A DNA stretch of 64,000 nt from Staphylotrichum longicolle (lineage: Eukaryota > Ascomycota > Sordariomycetes > Sordariales > Chaetomiaceae): NCBI GenBank assembly GCA_019096155.1, contig JAHCVI010000001.1:5704001-5768000 (forward strand). Reading direction: 5' to 3'. Below the pieces are notes generated by a model. The model saw only the letters and a list, made by a program, of their open reading frames with translations, had not been told where the DNA came from and searched no databases. Positions 1 through 13,200 of this stretch are shown here, piece by piece (positions within the stretch are counted from its first letter, which is position 1; the number at the start of each line of letters is the position of its first letter). Made by a program: the position numbers and the translations under genes.

Positions 1-1724
1 CGGACAAGAGCCATCCAGTTACTGACTGGCATCCGATCGGGTCTTTACAGACAAGGGGCGATTCGATTAGAGGACGCTCCAAAGCACCCACCCGTTTTGA
101 TACGAATCATCCCGGCCGACGACGACTGCATAGGAGATGAAAAGAGGTGTATGTGACGACGAGAGATGCCAGCTCAGACGGGCGTCTCGTTATCCCTTAT
201 CTTGTCCACTTTTGTATAGATTCCCCATATTTTGCCGGCCGGCAGGGGCACCAGTAGCGTCGACTGCACCTTTTGAGGCGCAGTCCGACCCGTGATGTGT
301 ATGTACCATGTACGAATTCATTGCTTTACGACAGAGGGCCCGAGACTCTCGCTTCGAGCAACGTTGCTTTGATGGGTGTCTAACAAATGGAAGTTGCGGG
401 AGGGCTGTCAGGTTTGGACTAGGATGCCAACAGCTGGCGTGTTCCGTTGTCCCACGGCTCCTGTTTATCCACAGCCGATAGATGCGCTCGCAGTTCGCGT
501 GCTGATAGTTGGCCCAGATCCGCACAAGAGAGGTGGCAGAGCCGCCTCCCTCATGGCATTGACCGGCCTGGTGCTGCCCAACCCCTTTTCATCTCTGCCA
601 TTCCAGGTCCCCAAATATCGGATGAACGTGGATTTACGGTCATGAACAGGCCCAAAAATGGCCGAAAATGACGGGCTTCCACATCACAACCACAAAATGA
701 GGCAACGACAGAGGACAAGAACAAGGACGGACCAACGTTGAACGCAGCGTTTGAGGTGGTACATGAGCACAGCATTGACACACGGCGAACCACCATTTGA
801 GGTTTTCGAGATCGTCACCCCATGCGCCACCGCAGCCGTTCACGAGGCTCTCTCGCCTTGCAGAGTAAGGCTGACTAGAGGACGGCACCGGATCCGCCCT
901 CCCGGACACGGGACCGGGAAACTGTGGGGTCATCGCGGGGCACCCAGCGTCGCCAAGAGCGCATCGACCCGCATCGGGACGCCAAGGACACGAGCTCAGC
1001 CCGCCGGCGGTCGGCATTCGCGATGTCTGGCATGGATTGTCTGGAGCGGGACGTGGCATGAACGAGACTTCCGCGGGGCGTGGCTTAGGTTGTTGTCGGA
1101 ATTCAGTCCAGGGGAAAGTGCAAGTCGACAACCAGCCCTCCGGCATGGACCGCTATCCGCTCCTTCCCAACTGCACAACACACAACACCACGGGTGGCAG
1201 CCATCGGCAAGCGCCGCCAACAGTTCCCCCCAAACCCAAACCCGCAATCTCACCTTAGCCTATGACAGGCAACAGCGAAAATGTGAGATCGGGGTCCACC
1301 CTCGACTTTGGCGTTTCATGGAGCCGGCGCCTTTCATGCAGCTGCAGCCCTCCAGCCCCAATCTCCAATCACACCATGATCCAGCCCCTCCCTGTTCTTG
1401 CCCTGCCTCAGCCTCTTCTCTCCGTCCCCCATTCCCCATCCGGCACTGGCTTCAACAAAAACATAAAAGATTGAGCATCTCCTTCCGGGAGAGTCTCTCA
1501 GGTCTCGCAGAGCTTGATTTGCAAGCCGTGCCGCTGGATACCCATTTTGTGTGCATCGAAAACACCCCTCTCTTACCCAATCCCGGAGCGGGTCGTAGGT
1601 CTTAGCTCCACGAGCTCACCCCGCACTCCCGAGACGCCGCTGTGAGCAACCGCAGCACCGTGTCCCCCATCTGTCCCGGTTTTCCACAGGGCAACACAAC
1701 CCTTAGCGGCTGGACTACACCGAT
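1..1724. other. gene-free stretch and annexin 5' leader
   Basis: No reading frame here looks like a real protein. The longest open stretch (about 751-1605, plus strand) gives a low-complexity Pro/Ser/His/Arg product with no domain or intron logic. The last few hundred bases before 1725 are C/T-rich, as expected for the promoter and 5' leader of a fungal gene, and probably serve the annexin gene downstream. Confidence 0.5.
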
Positions 1725-3893
1725 ATGTCGCTGCAAGTTGACGACGGCAATCGGCGCGGCCGTTCCCGCTCACCCGGTGGCCGCCGCGACGACGAGGACC
1801 GCGACCGTAGCCGCACTCGCCCTTCGCCTCATGTTGTGGACGCCGTGCCGTACCCGAGCTCGACCGACGCCTTCCGGGACCCGTCATCGACTGCGTATGA
1901 GTATGAGCGTCTGTCCAAGTGGCCGGCCGCTGCTGCCGACGACGGCGCTGACTACTACCGGGGCCCGCCGCGAGGGCCGCCGGCTGATGGTCGCGAGGAT
2001 CCCTATGCCCAGGCCCGCCGTGTAACCGAGTATCGGTATGAACAGGACCGACGACGCGATCGAGAGAGCGACTCGGACCGCGAGAAGGAACGGCAGCGCA
2101 GCGACTCGGACCGGGACACCGCCCGTGGGCGCGCTGATCTGTTCCTCCCGAGCAAGTACGCCAACATCAAGACGGTCGAGCCGCCAAGCTCCCCTCGCGA
2201 GTCACGAGACTCGCTCCGCGACAAGGACCGTGATTCGGACAAGGAGCGCGACCGTCGCCGCAAGAAGGAAAAGCTCGAGACCGACCTCGCGTACGGCAAA
2301 CTGCCTGGTGCCTCCAAGTATGAGGCTCCCCCATCTCCATCCGCCGCCAGCTACGGGTATGCCCAGCCGAAGCCGTGGGAGTACGCCAAGCCCCCGGAGG
2401 ATCCCCGATATAGCGCCACCCATCTGGACGTTCTAGGACCGGGAGGGCGCCCCGGCGGCCGTTCCCCCAGCCCCGGCCCCTCCGCGCCGATGAAATCCGC
2501 CATGAAGCGCGACCGGTCCCCCCAACCACCCACGGCCCGCATGTCGACCCTCTCCGTCCAGACCCCTCACCATTCCGCTTCCCTTTCAGTCTCCGCGGCT
2601 CCCGCATCCCCGCTCCTGGAAGCCTACCACGGCACGTGGCAATCCATGTCCCCCATGCCCTCCCCTATGCTCCTCCCCGCCGGCACCCCGCAGATTCTCG
2701 ATGCCCTGGACCCTATTGGCTCCGACGATGAGCGCGCAGGTGACAGGCGCCGGCGCCGTGCCCGTTTTAACGACCCGGCCGACGACGCCGCCCGCCTGGC
2801 CAAGGCCCTGAAAGGCGAGAAGCGCGCGCCCGAAACCGAGCCGCTCATCGAGATCCTTCCGGGGCTCACCCACGAGCAGGTCATGGAGCTCCGGACCGAG
2901 TACAAGAGGCTCGTCAAGACCGGCACCGAGCGCAAGGGCGTCAACATCGCCAAGCACATTCGCGCGCGGCTCAAGGACGAGGACCCGAATCTGATGAAGG
3001 CGTGCTACGCCACGGCGCTGGGCCGGTGGGAGTCGGAGGCCTACTGGGCCAACTTCTGGTATCACGGCAACAAGACGCGGCGGGAGCTGCTGATCGAGTC
3101 GCTCATGGGCCGCACCAACGAAGAAATCAGGCGGATGAAGGAGGGGTTCAGCGACAAGAAGTACGGCAACAGCCTGACCAAGTGCATGAAGACGGAGCTC
3201 AAAGAGGACAAGTTCAAAAAAGCCGTGCTGCTGGTGCTCGAGGAGACGAGGATGGAAGAGGAGGACGTGTACGGGCGGCCGCTGCGGATCGATTACGACC
3301 TGGTGGACGACGACGTGCGGCACTTGTATCACGCCGTCAAGAGCGAGAAGGGCGGCGAGAGCCTGATGATCTCGATTGTCACCCAGCGAAGCGACGCGCA
3401 TCTGAGAGAGGTGCTGAGGGAGTACAAGAACAAGTACAAGGGAGCAAATTTTGCCAAGGACGCGCTCAAAGAGAGCGGAAATCTGGTTGTGAGTCTTCTT
3501 CCCCTTTCCTCTCTCCCCCCACCCCTTTTGCTATCATCCAGTCAACTCACCTTTATTGGCTTCCCATCTCAGGGCGAAGTCCTAGCGCACATCCTCAACG
3601 GCGTCATCAACAAGCCCGTCCGCGACGCCATGCTACTGCACCACGCCCTGACGGCCTCGCGCCGCGACGACCTGCGCAAGGAGCTGCTCATCTCGCGGCT
3701 GGTCCGGTTCCACTGGGACGCGCAGCACATGGCCCTCGTCAAGCGCGCCTTCCGCGAGCAGTACGGCCAGGACCTGCAGGACGCCGTGCGCGAGGGCACC
3801 AAGGGGGAATGGGGCGAGTTTTGTGTTGCCCTGTGCATCGCGAGGATGCCGGATAACGTCAAGAGAATTGAGAGGGTGGATATTCACCGGTAG
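1725..3893 (+). CDS. annexin (fungal annexin C / XIV type)
   Basis: Annexin-fold protein, expected to bind acidic phospholipids at membranes. The ATG at 1725 opens a long, highly charged, disordered head (about residues 1-360) rich in RS, RD and DR dipeptides, followed by Pro/Ser-rich sequence. The C-terminal part (about 365-694) holds four annexin-like repeats, recognisable in segments such as GLTHEQVMELRTEYKRLVK, ELLIESLMGRTNEEIRRMKE and DDLRKELLISRLVRFHWD. The usual GxGTDE calcium loops are degenerate in all repeats, so calcium dependence is doubtful. One intron is inferred at 3489-3572 (GTGAGT...CAG, phase 0). It is 84 nt with no stop, so the unspliced frame stays open and adds 28 residues; spliced length is 694 aa. 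The long basic head is familiar from filamentous-fungal annexins. Family call is firm, physiological role unknown. Confidence 0.9.
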   Translation: MSLQVDDGNRRGRSRSPGGRRDDEDRDRSRTRPSPHVVDAVPYPSSTDAFRDPSSTAYEYERLSKWPAAAADDGADYYRGPPRGPPADGREDPYAQARRVTEYRYEQDRRRDRESDSDREKERQRSDSDRDTARGRADLFLPSKYANIKTVEPPSSPRESRDSLRDKDRDSDKERDRRRKKEKLETDLAYGKLPGASKYEAPPSPSAASYGYAQPKPWEYAKPPEDPRYSATHLDVLGPGGRPGGRSPSPGPSAPMKSAMKRDRSPQPPTARMSTLSVQTPHHSASLSVSAAPASPLLEAYHGTWQSMSPMPSPMLLPAGTPQILDALDPIGSDDERAGDRRRRRARFNDPADDAARLAKALKGEKRAPETEPLIEILPGLTHEQVMELRTEYKRLVKTGTERKGVNIAKHIRARLKDEDPNLMKACYATALGRWESEAYWANFWYHGNKTRRELLIESLMGRTNEEIRRMKEGFSDKKYGNSLTKCMKTELKEDKFKKAVLLVLEETRMEEEDVYGRPLRIDYDLVDDDVRHLYHAVKSEKGGESLMISIVTQRSDAHLREVLREYKNKYKGANFAKDALKESGNLVVSLLPLSSLPPPLLLSSSQLTFIGFPSQGEVLAHILNGVINKPVRDAMLLHHALTASRRDDLRKELLISRLVRFHWDAQHMALVKRAFREQYGQDLQDAVREGTKGEWGEFCVALCIARMPDNVKRIERVDIHR

Positions 3894-6800
3894 GTTCTAT
3901 GTGGGAGTCTGGCTGGTGCTTGTGAGACTGCTCTAGGGCGGTTTCTCATCTGTAGGTGATGAATTGGAAAAGGGGTTCTCTTAGGGTTGGGCTGTGGTGT
4001 TGGGGACGCTGATACCAGGTGATAAGGAAGATTGGCAGGAAAGGTTTTCGGCCTGTGTATGTGTTAGGTTGGGGTTTATTCTCTACTACGGCCACCAATC
4101 TGGCCTTCTGTGGGCATGCCTTGCTAGGTATGAAGTTTTTCTCGTTGAAAGATGGGGTCCTCCGCGTTGAATGCTTGTCCGATTGTGCTTTGCTTGAAGA
4201 TTCACCATGACATCACACATGATGCTGTCGTTGGGTGAGTTGGGATACGAACTGCTTAATATAGTCTTTTGATCCATCATCACCTACTTAACATTTGAGT
4301 CGTCCGAATCGAATAGATGAGACGGTATCTCAGCGTCGCTGCTGCTGCTGCATGAGCCCTTCCCACGTACGTTCTCAGGGGTTCAGGGTTTTTCGTGTGT
4401 ATGTCAAAACATACAAACCCCTCTCTCATACCAGCACCAGACTCACATAGGCACAAAATCGTGTATTCCGAGGTAAGTAGTCAATTCACTGGACTAAACT
4501 GTCATGTCACCCAAGTTTAGATCCCCCTCTCGGCAAGAATACAAGTGTGTGTAAAAAGACAGCTCCCCTCCTTCTAAAGAACTGACATATCCATGGCTAA
4601 AATGAAACGGAACACATGAAGGGTCCACGTCCCCAATCCCAAATCAGTCTGTCTGTCTCACAACACAAACCAGAACTGTACTGTTTGTATCCGAAACCTC
4701 GAACCCGGAAGTTTACTACTACCTTATTCATGTCTATCGTGGCATTGAGGTGCCTAAACCAAACAACCTCGGCACGGCTCCCCTAATTACTACTCTTAAG
4801 CGTCTTTTGGTGTCAACCCGGTTCCTGCTTGCATGTATGTACACGTGGCTGCAATATAAATTGCCTTGATATATCATGCGAAACCCATGATCTGACATAA
4901 CACCAACCGGGATTCGGCATGGCCGACCGCCTCACCACAACCAACCCTTGTCATCCACCCTCTCTCAGGTCGCCAGGTTTATGAAAGCTTCGATGGCTCC
5001 CGGACCCGGTTTTGTCGAGAGTTTGTTCAAAGCCGTCCCGGGACGGAGACGGGGACGGGGATGATGAACCGGGGGATGGGGGGTTAAACAAGGTTATGGC
5101 CCCCGTGTATTCATCATTCATGCTATCGGTTTACATGGGGATATATTCCGGGCACAGAGGGTAGGAATGTCTCGGGATTCGGGGCCCGACTTGTGGCGGC
5201 CTGCCGAGAAACTCGGTGTGCAGTTTGAGTGAGTGAGTGAGTTGCATGAACTGACTGGTAGGGATTGACGATCTCTGGACAGGGTGGAGGGTTTGGGGCG
5301 GGTGGCTTGAGAGTTTGGGTGAATCATGATGTGATGTTTGATGGTCCTGGGATAAGGGTCCATTGTTGTTGCTGACCACGGTTTGGCATGTGAACTGGAG
5401 CCCAAGCCAGCGGTGTGCTGATTGGGGAGGCTGCGAGGCGAGAGGTGAGGTCAGATAAGCGGGCATCTCAATTGTGACCGTGGTTGCGGTTATTAACCTA
5501 TGAGGTCACCCATGGCCACGGTGTGCTGAGCTTAGCAGGTTGCTGTGTCAGTGAGCTCTCGGCTCGTCTCCGTAGCGTCGGGATGAGCACCCGACATCAT
5601 CTGAATCTTACGCACAATAAGTTCATCGCTTTCGAGATCCGATGTTTCATGTCGCAGTCGGAACGGAGGCTCGCTTGTACTGTGTAGCGCAAAACCGAGA
5701 CGCACCTCGCAAGCCCGCTGTATTCCCGGCAGGGTTGTTGCAGCACTGCAGCAGCTGAAGAAAGTTGATAGGGCTCCGCATTTCCCCTGGTTGGAGTGGA
5801 GAGGGGACAGAAAATGTCACTCGAAGTACCCTGCAGGTCCTTGCGTGCGCCTTGCTTCTCAGGCGCACCCAAACTCGGACACGAGATTCAGAGTCGGTTT
5901 CCCAAAACGGCAGCGTCAGGTAGCTCTTGGCAGCTTGGGTGCCCCGCAGGACGGTCGGCGTCATCGCCTGCTGTGGCATGGGCTGGGTGCTCCGATTGAC
6001 TGATTGATTGATTGAACGAGGGGCAAGCAAAGTTCCCCCCCGCGGCGGGGGTCTCAGCTCATCTCATCGCTGTGGCTGAGTGAGATGCCCAAGAAGAAGC
6101 TGCTGTTGTTGAAAATCGCAAAATAGTTACGGAATGCGGTGGATACGAAATACGGTGCCCAGCCCTGCGATACGTCTGTGCATGATGGAGAGCGGGTTTT
6201 GTGCGCCTGCGCGCGCGCGCTCTTCGCATTCGGTCCTCGGGAACGCAGCATGGAATTGTGCGCGCGCGTTTGTCCATTATGGATGTGTGCGGTGGGGACG
6301 GGGAACGGAGGTGTGGCCACGAAACCCACCTTCCAAGACGCCGCCGTCGAAGTTTGCCAACCGGCTTGGCGATGGCTCGGCGCCGTGGCATCAAGAAACA
6401 CGTTTTCTTGGCCCGCGGTCCACGGACCGATCCTGTCTACCGGAGCCGGCTCCGTGCTTGCGAGGTTGGGAGATCCAAGGCCCACCGCACGGTGGCTCCT
6501 CTCTCCTCTGTTCCGCAGCAGGAAAAAATTCGGATTTTTCCATTTCTTCTCGAGCTGTTCCAGAAATGGATGATTCATGACAGATGATGGAGACCAACGA
6601 AAAAGAACAGGGCAGGCCCTCCCTGCGCGAACCTTGCTGGCCTGGGCGGGACCCAATATTTTTCGCTATGTGAACTTGAATCGAGATCGCCCTTGTCAAA
6701 TGTCAACTGGCTCGGCGTTATCTCACCACGGAGTTCATCAGCATTCGGCGATAATTACCCCCGTGAGCAAGATAAAAAAGACCCCATCTTTGGTATGGCG

Positions 6801-9031
6801 TTTGACTGGTCGGATTTTGCCCTGCTCTGAGAAAGCAATTAATCGATGAATCATTGCGGGAAACGGAGTTAACTCTCCGGATTTAGCCCGGATTCCGTCG
6901 CCGGATTCTTCAATGTTTTTGTGTTTGGCTTGCTCTCTTAAGCCCGTCAGGGTTCCATTTGTTCATGATCCTCTGTCGTCTTCGTTGGACCGGGCCTCGC
7001 CGTCTCACCGCAGCAGCAACAGCAGCAGCGGCAGCAGCAGGAGCACCACCAACTCCGTTCCCCCGCTTGCTTGGACCTGACGGCCGAGCATCGAGACGCA
7101 TGTCGTGTGCTTGGTCTTCCCTATTTGTTTGGCTCGGCCGGCCAAGGGGCTCGGCCTGGTCGTGGCATCCATGGCGGTCCAATCCAGCCACCTCATTGGA
7201 CTCGCGTGACAGAGGCGCCCCGCCCGTTTTGACGTTGTGCGACGTTACGGCCCGCCAAGGCAGGGACTTCGACTCGCCCTCGTCGCTGAGGAGTCAGGAT
7301 GAATCATCCTGCCGTCGAGCACAGCGAAGGGCGCGCGCGGGGTTGGGGTGCGGGAGTTGGACTCACCGTCACTTTGTGCTGCCACGTTGTGAGACAGAAC
7401 TGCTCAAGAGGTTAACTGCATACGCAGTAATTTACTCTGTGCCCCTGTGAATTCGACAGAACCCCATCGTTAATCAGTTTTGTGTGAGGGTCGTCTGCGA
7501 CGGGTCTTAAGTGGGGCTCGAGACGGACGGCATGATGGCCCCGGGCGCCCGCGGGGCCGTCAGGCCGTCCCCCAACGGCGCGCGGGGCTCGGGGCGTTCT
7601 CGACCCCGATACTGAATTTCGGGTTCTCCAAATGTCCTGAAACGAACGGAATCCATCCGATCCAGGGGCGCGCGCAAAAGTCGCGCCGCAATGAAGCCCC
7701 GGGCCTGGACGAAACAATCGGGGCATCTTGAAGAAACTGACGAGATGATCCCCAAACCTTGTATCTTGGCCCGAGGTCTCGTCCGACCACCACTGTGCCC
7801 TGTGCCCTGTGCAGCTGTGTCGGGATGAATGTTGGACAGCAGCCAAGACGCATCCAAGACGCATCCAAGCCAACGGCGCCGTGGACCCCGCGTTTGCTGT
7901 CCGCGTATTGTGCGCTTCCGAAATTACAGCTTTGTGGCTTTGCCAGTGAGCATGACGACGACTCTTGGGCAACATTGCTTTCCCAAAGGGGGAAGGAGGA
8001 TTGGCAACCGATCCCAACCTGGGGAACTTGTGTCTCCTCGATTCAAAGCGGGGGTGCTTGGTTGCTTTACCAGGTTGGAGTTTCGATTTTCCCATCTTAC
8101 CTCGGGTTTGCGCCTTCAAGGTTGTTTATTAAAGCCGGTCCATCAGAAAAAAAAAGATGTGTGTCGATTATTCATGCTCGGATTATCGATCAAGCCCGAT
8201 GACAAACCCAATTCTCCATTCACCTCTCCATCAGGGGCCACCCGTGCCCCAGGTGCGGAACAACCACCACTGTTCCGTGCATCAAAAATCGAGAAGGGCG
8301 GAAACTAAGCGGAAAGCGGCCAACCATAGCGCTGCAACGCATGGAACCCAAACCCGTGGATTCGGGCACTTTTCGGCAGGTTACAGCAGAATGGATCAAC
8401 CCCCCTGCGCCAAGTCGTCCGTTTCTGGTGGGGCTGTGCACGCCTCACGGCGAGCCAGGGCGGGACGAGTGCTTGGGAATGGATGTGTGGACGGCTCGGC
8501 GCATCGCGATGAGATTAAACGTTTCGTTTTTTTCTCGCCATTGCGCCTGGCTGAGCCCGCTTGGTTACGCATCAAGATGGGCGCGGGCAGATTGGAACGC
8601 GCAACACTCGTGTTGTGGGGGAGGGGAGCAAAGATGAGAGATGAGAGATGAGATAGGCCTTTTATCGCTTGCCATTAACAGCCAAATGCTGTGTCTGCCT
8701 TCTGCTCTGGCTATGAGAGCAACCCATTCTGGTCACTTGTTGGATATGTGTCCAGACCCGATTCGCCTTGCCGCTGCCGCAGCAGGGACTTTCCGAGCCA
8801 AACCAAACAATGCCGCTGATTATACAATCCATCCACAGACAAGCAAGCCACCTGCTGCAATTGTCCCCCCCTTGTTCAGGTTCCCTCTATCCCTTTCCGT
8901 GTCCCTGTTCCGTAACGCCCTGCCAGAAAAAACAAAACCCTTTCATTCCCAGACCGCCCTGCAACAGCGCCCAACCCCTCAAAACTCCGTAGTCAAAGCC
9001 AAGAAAACACACTCCCTCGGGTAGGGTTCCT
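3894..9031. other. 5.1 kb gene-free stretch
   Basis: Only short, overlapping, low-complexity frames occur on either strand, none with a domain, signal peptide or plausible exon chain. Small simple repeats are present: a GTGA run near 5227-5242, a TTGA/TGAT run at about 5996-6016, an alternating GC run near 6208-6222 and GAGAGAT units at about 8632-8656. The right end should contain the 3' UTR of the zinc-cluster gene that ends at 9032. A noncoding transcript cannot be excluded from sequence alone. Confidence 0.4.
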
Positions 9032-10231
9032 TCAATTCGGGAAGAGCGGTCGTAGAGCATCCTCCTCGTATCCAGCGTAGATCATGGGGTCGCCCATCCC
9101 CATCATTACCTCAGGATTCCGACATGAGGACGAAAACCCGGGGGGCTTGACCGCAAAGCTCTGTCCCATCACCCCGGAGCTAAGGAGGTCGGCCTCCATG
9201 AATCCCTGGCCGGCCATCCACATCTGCTGGGTGGCAAAGTCCATCGACGGCGGTCGGCTGATCCACTGGAAATTGCTGGGTTGTGACGGGACGGTGGGCG
9301 AGTGCTGGCTGGGAGGGAACCCTTCCGTCGTGACTGCTGACGGCGGCGGAAGCTCAAAGTCGGGGTAGCCGAGGCTGGCCGGAGACATGCTGATGGTGCT
9401 GGCGCTGCCGAACGCGGCCCGGCGGTAGTCGGTTTCGTGGTCGAGGTCCGAGTGCTCGGCGTCGGATGCGGCCGAGGAGCTGGCGCGGTCGGTCCGGTTG
9501 TACATGCTGCCCGCTTCCGTCCCTTGCCTGCTGCTGCTGCTGCTGCTGGTGTGCGATGCGTCGCCCGCCGCTGACGACGTCGCTTGCTCCTGGAGCTGCC
9601 GTGCGAGCTCGATCATGCCCGCCTCGTCCTCGGGGAATACCGAATGCGCGGGGAGGTCCAGGTCGCTGTTGGGTCGTAGGCAACCGAGCTTGGAGGCGAC
9701 GTTGTGGATGATGGGCTGGCCGCGGTCGTTCAATTCCGGCTCCCCGAGCTCCCATGGCTCTCCGTTGCGGACCATCGAGTAGAGTTTTTGTACCGTGGCT
9801 ACCAAGACAAACTGCGTGTTTTCCAACACCTCAGCGTATCCTGGGGGAAGCTGCTTATACTCGGTCTTCTTCCGGGTCCCGGCGGTGCAGATTAACCCGT
9901 CGTCCTTGCATCTCTTGCAGGGAAACTCGCCGTCGCACTAGGCATGGTGTAAGTGAACTGGATACCGAAGGCAGCGAGCATTGATGAGAGCTAGGTGGGG
10001 TACCTTTGTCTTCTTCATACGACACCGCTCACAGGCCTTCCATACCCGCTTATGCCTCCCGTCGCCATGCTGGGAGTGGCTGTCGCGGGCGGGTGATGGG
10101 GGGTGGCCGTGTGTGTTGGTGCGTTTTAGTGTCCGATGTACTGTCTTGATGGGCTTGGACATGGTATGTGATTTCTTCAGTCCCTGGGGCCTGATAAGCT
10201 CCTCATTGGGTGGTGTGGGCAGCCCGTCCAT
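9032..10231 (-). CDS. Zn2Cys6 (zinc-cluster) transcription factor
   Basis: Sequence-specific nuclear regulator. Two exons: 10231-10004 and 9937-9032, with a 66-nt intron (10003-9938, GTACCC...CCTAG) that splits the DNA-binding domain. The joined domain has perfect spacing, C67-x2-C70-x6-C77-x5-C83-x2-C86-x6-C93, followed by a basic linker (TRKKTEYK). After it comes a conserved-looking block (about residues 100-190) containing ELGEPELNDRGQPIIHN and RPNSDLDLPAHSVFPEDEAG. The tail is Ser-rich, with a seven-serine run encoded by a CTG repeat, and ends in a Met/Pro/Gly-rich stretch. Spliced length is 377 aa; no fungal_trans middle homology domain is visible, so this is a short member. ATG at 10231 is preferred, but M24 is possible. 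It sits between two long gene-free regions. Target genes cannot be read from the sequence. Confidence 0.85.
9528..9548. repeat. (CTG)7 trinucleotide repeat in the zinc-cluster gene
   Basis: Seven perfect CTG units on the plus strand, read as seven consecutive serine codons (AGC) on the coding strand. This is a likely site of length variation between strains. Confidence 0.9.
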
Positions 10232-13200
10232 GGTGAGGAAGGGGAGGGTTGGACAAGTCGAGGGGGCAAGATGCAGTTGAAGTCGGGTGAGAGTGAGGAG
10301 CAGTTGCTAGCTTCTGCATGGAGGGGCCAAGTCATGTATGTATGTATAAGACGAGGAGGGGGGGGAAGCAGACGGGGTATCGGTGCACTCCGTTTTCACG
10401 AGCGAGAGACGAGCGCGCATAATAATAAGCAGCAGAGGGAGAGGGCCCTTGCGATTAATAATACCGGGCCAGGGGGAGGGAGTGCGGCCCAGAGCTGTGA
10501 AGACAGGACGACAAGGGACATGGGGGGTTGGCAGGAGTGGAGGAAGGGGATTAGCGAGGTGCTGCAGCGTGTCTTGTGCCAGGCCGCCCTCGGCAGTGCT
10601 AATGCACTGTCATGGGGAGGAGTGGCTCGGGGTTGACGTCTCTTGCGCCGTGGTGCGCGTGGGTGGTATCAAACGGTCGGCCTGTTCGTTATGTCCGAGA
10701 GCGCGCCCATTTTCTTCGCGGGCAACCTCTTGCTGTGGTAAAGTACAAAAGAGGTGGAGCCAGGTCCCGGTTTGTACTTGAAAGCCGGACAGGGACCCTG
10801 CCTTGAGAAAGCTGCTCTCGCTGCCTCAGCATGCCTCGATCACCCACTGTGCATTTTGCGGGGCTGACGTCCTGATGATCGGAGGATGACTTGCTCAAAG
10901 GCGCCTTCGAGAATCGCGAGCGCACCCACTTGGGCGGACCGCCTGGTCGATCCTTGCTCGGCTCTGATCTCTTCTCGTCTCGATCTGCTGCCTTGGCTGC
11001 CAAAACAGGGCATTGAGCGTGGCAACAACAAGAGGGCATCGCTTTGTTTCAAAACCAGGCGAACCATGTCAACAACGATGATGACTGGAGCCCGAGGTGT
11101 GCCTTACACGTGGACGGTGTTGCGGTCAGGACCTGAGGTTCCCCATCGATCGGCCACTGAGGCTGCTGCACTCAGCTCGCTCGCCCAGAGAGCGTCAGAA
11201 ATAGCACAGGTATCGGCCCGGAAACACAATCCAAGAAGGTACGCAGCGGTCGGGTGAATCCCGAGCAACAAGGGAATGGCGCACTGCACAAATGCCTCGA
11301 ACGGCTGTGGCAGTTTCCGCGCATGGGGTTTTGGAGAACTGTGGAGAAACGGTACGACGGGGGTACTTGGCGGTACATCGGTCGGCGTTCTGGAGGGAAT
11401 GCCGACCGACCTCACGGCCTGAGTAAGCTTCTTTCGCCCGACGTCTCTCTGCCCCAAGGAGCCAAGGACGACGTTGAAGACTAACGTGAATAAGTGGCTC
11501 CAACGAATCAGCAACTGTTTGGGACACTGTCATCGTCTGTTTGAGGTGAGAATGCCGATGCACCACCGTCATGGTGAACATGCAGCTGCGTCGTTGCCAT
11601 GGAGTGTATCCCCCGCGCTCTTACCTAACCGCTTCCGTGACCAGAGAGCAGTCTCGCAGCAAAGGGTCGGTTTTTTGTCGGATTCTGTGGCCAACCGTTG
11701 CCGAAACCCGATTGCTGGGAGGCGGGAAGGCGGCAGGGCGGCGAGATTGAAAGAAGGAGAGATGTGAATGACGACAACCTGGAAAGAGATCGAGAACTTC
11801 CCGTGCGCCCCACTCATTTCAAATGGGCCCATCCCAGCCGCAGGGGTAGGGACCTCGAGAGGAGGGAAAAGGAAGTTGGTAGACCTGTTAGTCAGGTGAA
11901 GCCATGTCATCGACAGGGCCTTCACCAAAGCAGGCATGGTCGATAGGCTGGATCGTGTATCCGGGGGAATCTCTTACACATCAGTACATTAGCGGGTAGT
12001 TTTGTGCATTTCCGCCGGAGCTTCAGCATCCCGCCCGCACTAATTTTCTGCGGGTTGGGGAAACTTTGGGGTAGCATTGTGCCAGCCCTACTCTATGTCC
12101 CTTACGCAACTTCCAGAATAGCTCGACAGTGTATTACAACGTAGACGACCCAACGGAGATGTTTCGGATTCGACGTGACTGGCCGGCTTGCCAGCGGGTG
12201 GCTCAGAGGATCACACCACCGGGCCGTCATTGACGGAGCCTGCCGATTCCAACAGGGCCCACACCGACGGGAGCGGCTTTCGGACTGCGTTTCAACGTCA
12301 GGATCATGAACAGGCATCGGGAGCTATTACGGTATAAGCCGCAAAGCGGAGAGCTAATGACAACTGCATATGTACAGCCTAGGCCCATGTTTCAATGCCA
12401 TCTCCGAGGCGCCTGGAAGAGCCGCCGTCTCCAGCAGAGCTGGGTGCCGAGCAACGCTGTTCGTCTTAGAGAAAAGACAGGGTGTTGCATGAACTTGCAT
12501 GATTGTTTCTGAGATTTCATCCTCGGTCTGCCGGTCTGCCTGAACGAACACGCCGAGGTCTCTTGTCGTTGGCGGTTTCCTGCCACAGATGCCCGCCCTC
12601 GCAAGGCTCAGAGCCGCAGGGACTTGGCATGTCGTTCCCGCTTCTGGAAGATTTCTCGGGACAGCACCCGTTCCCAAACATGGCAAGGTTGGGTGGGGAA
12701 TGCCTCGCTGGACCGGGATCTCGTGGCATCTTCAACAACGAAGATGGGGTGCATTGAGATGCAGGTTTGATGTCCCGCCCGGTAATTCCCGTTCACCGTG
12801 ACGCGCGATTTTTAGAGTTGCAGCATCAACGGAACAGCTACTCAAGCCTTCGGTCCTCGTCTCGGCCCTCGCCTCGTGGCGGGCGAGGTCTGGTCGAGAG
12901 TTGGTTCTGTTCGCAGTCTCGAATCGGCATGCGATGCCGAGGAGGTGCTTCTCCGGCTCCGCAAAGTGTTGCTCACACGACCATTGTTATTTGGCTCAAA
13001 TGCGACTTCCAACCCCCGTTCGGAAAGACATCATCATCCCATGTGCTCAGGCCTTCCGTCGGCATCTTGTGAGTGCCATGCTGCCTGTCCCACAGGAAGT
13101 TGCAGACTCCCGTGGGGGACAATGGGGGACAGAAATTTCTGACCCTCTCGACTTTTGACTTCAATGGATGCCGAACAGCGAGTGTCGATGGGAGAGTGGG

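Noticed and set aside
751..1605. 284-codon plus-strand frame upstream of annexin
   Set aside because: Low-complexity product without domain, periodic codon signal or homology-like blocks; GC-rich chance frame.
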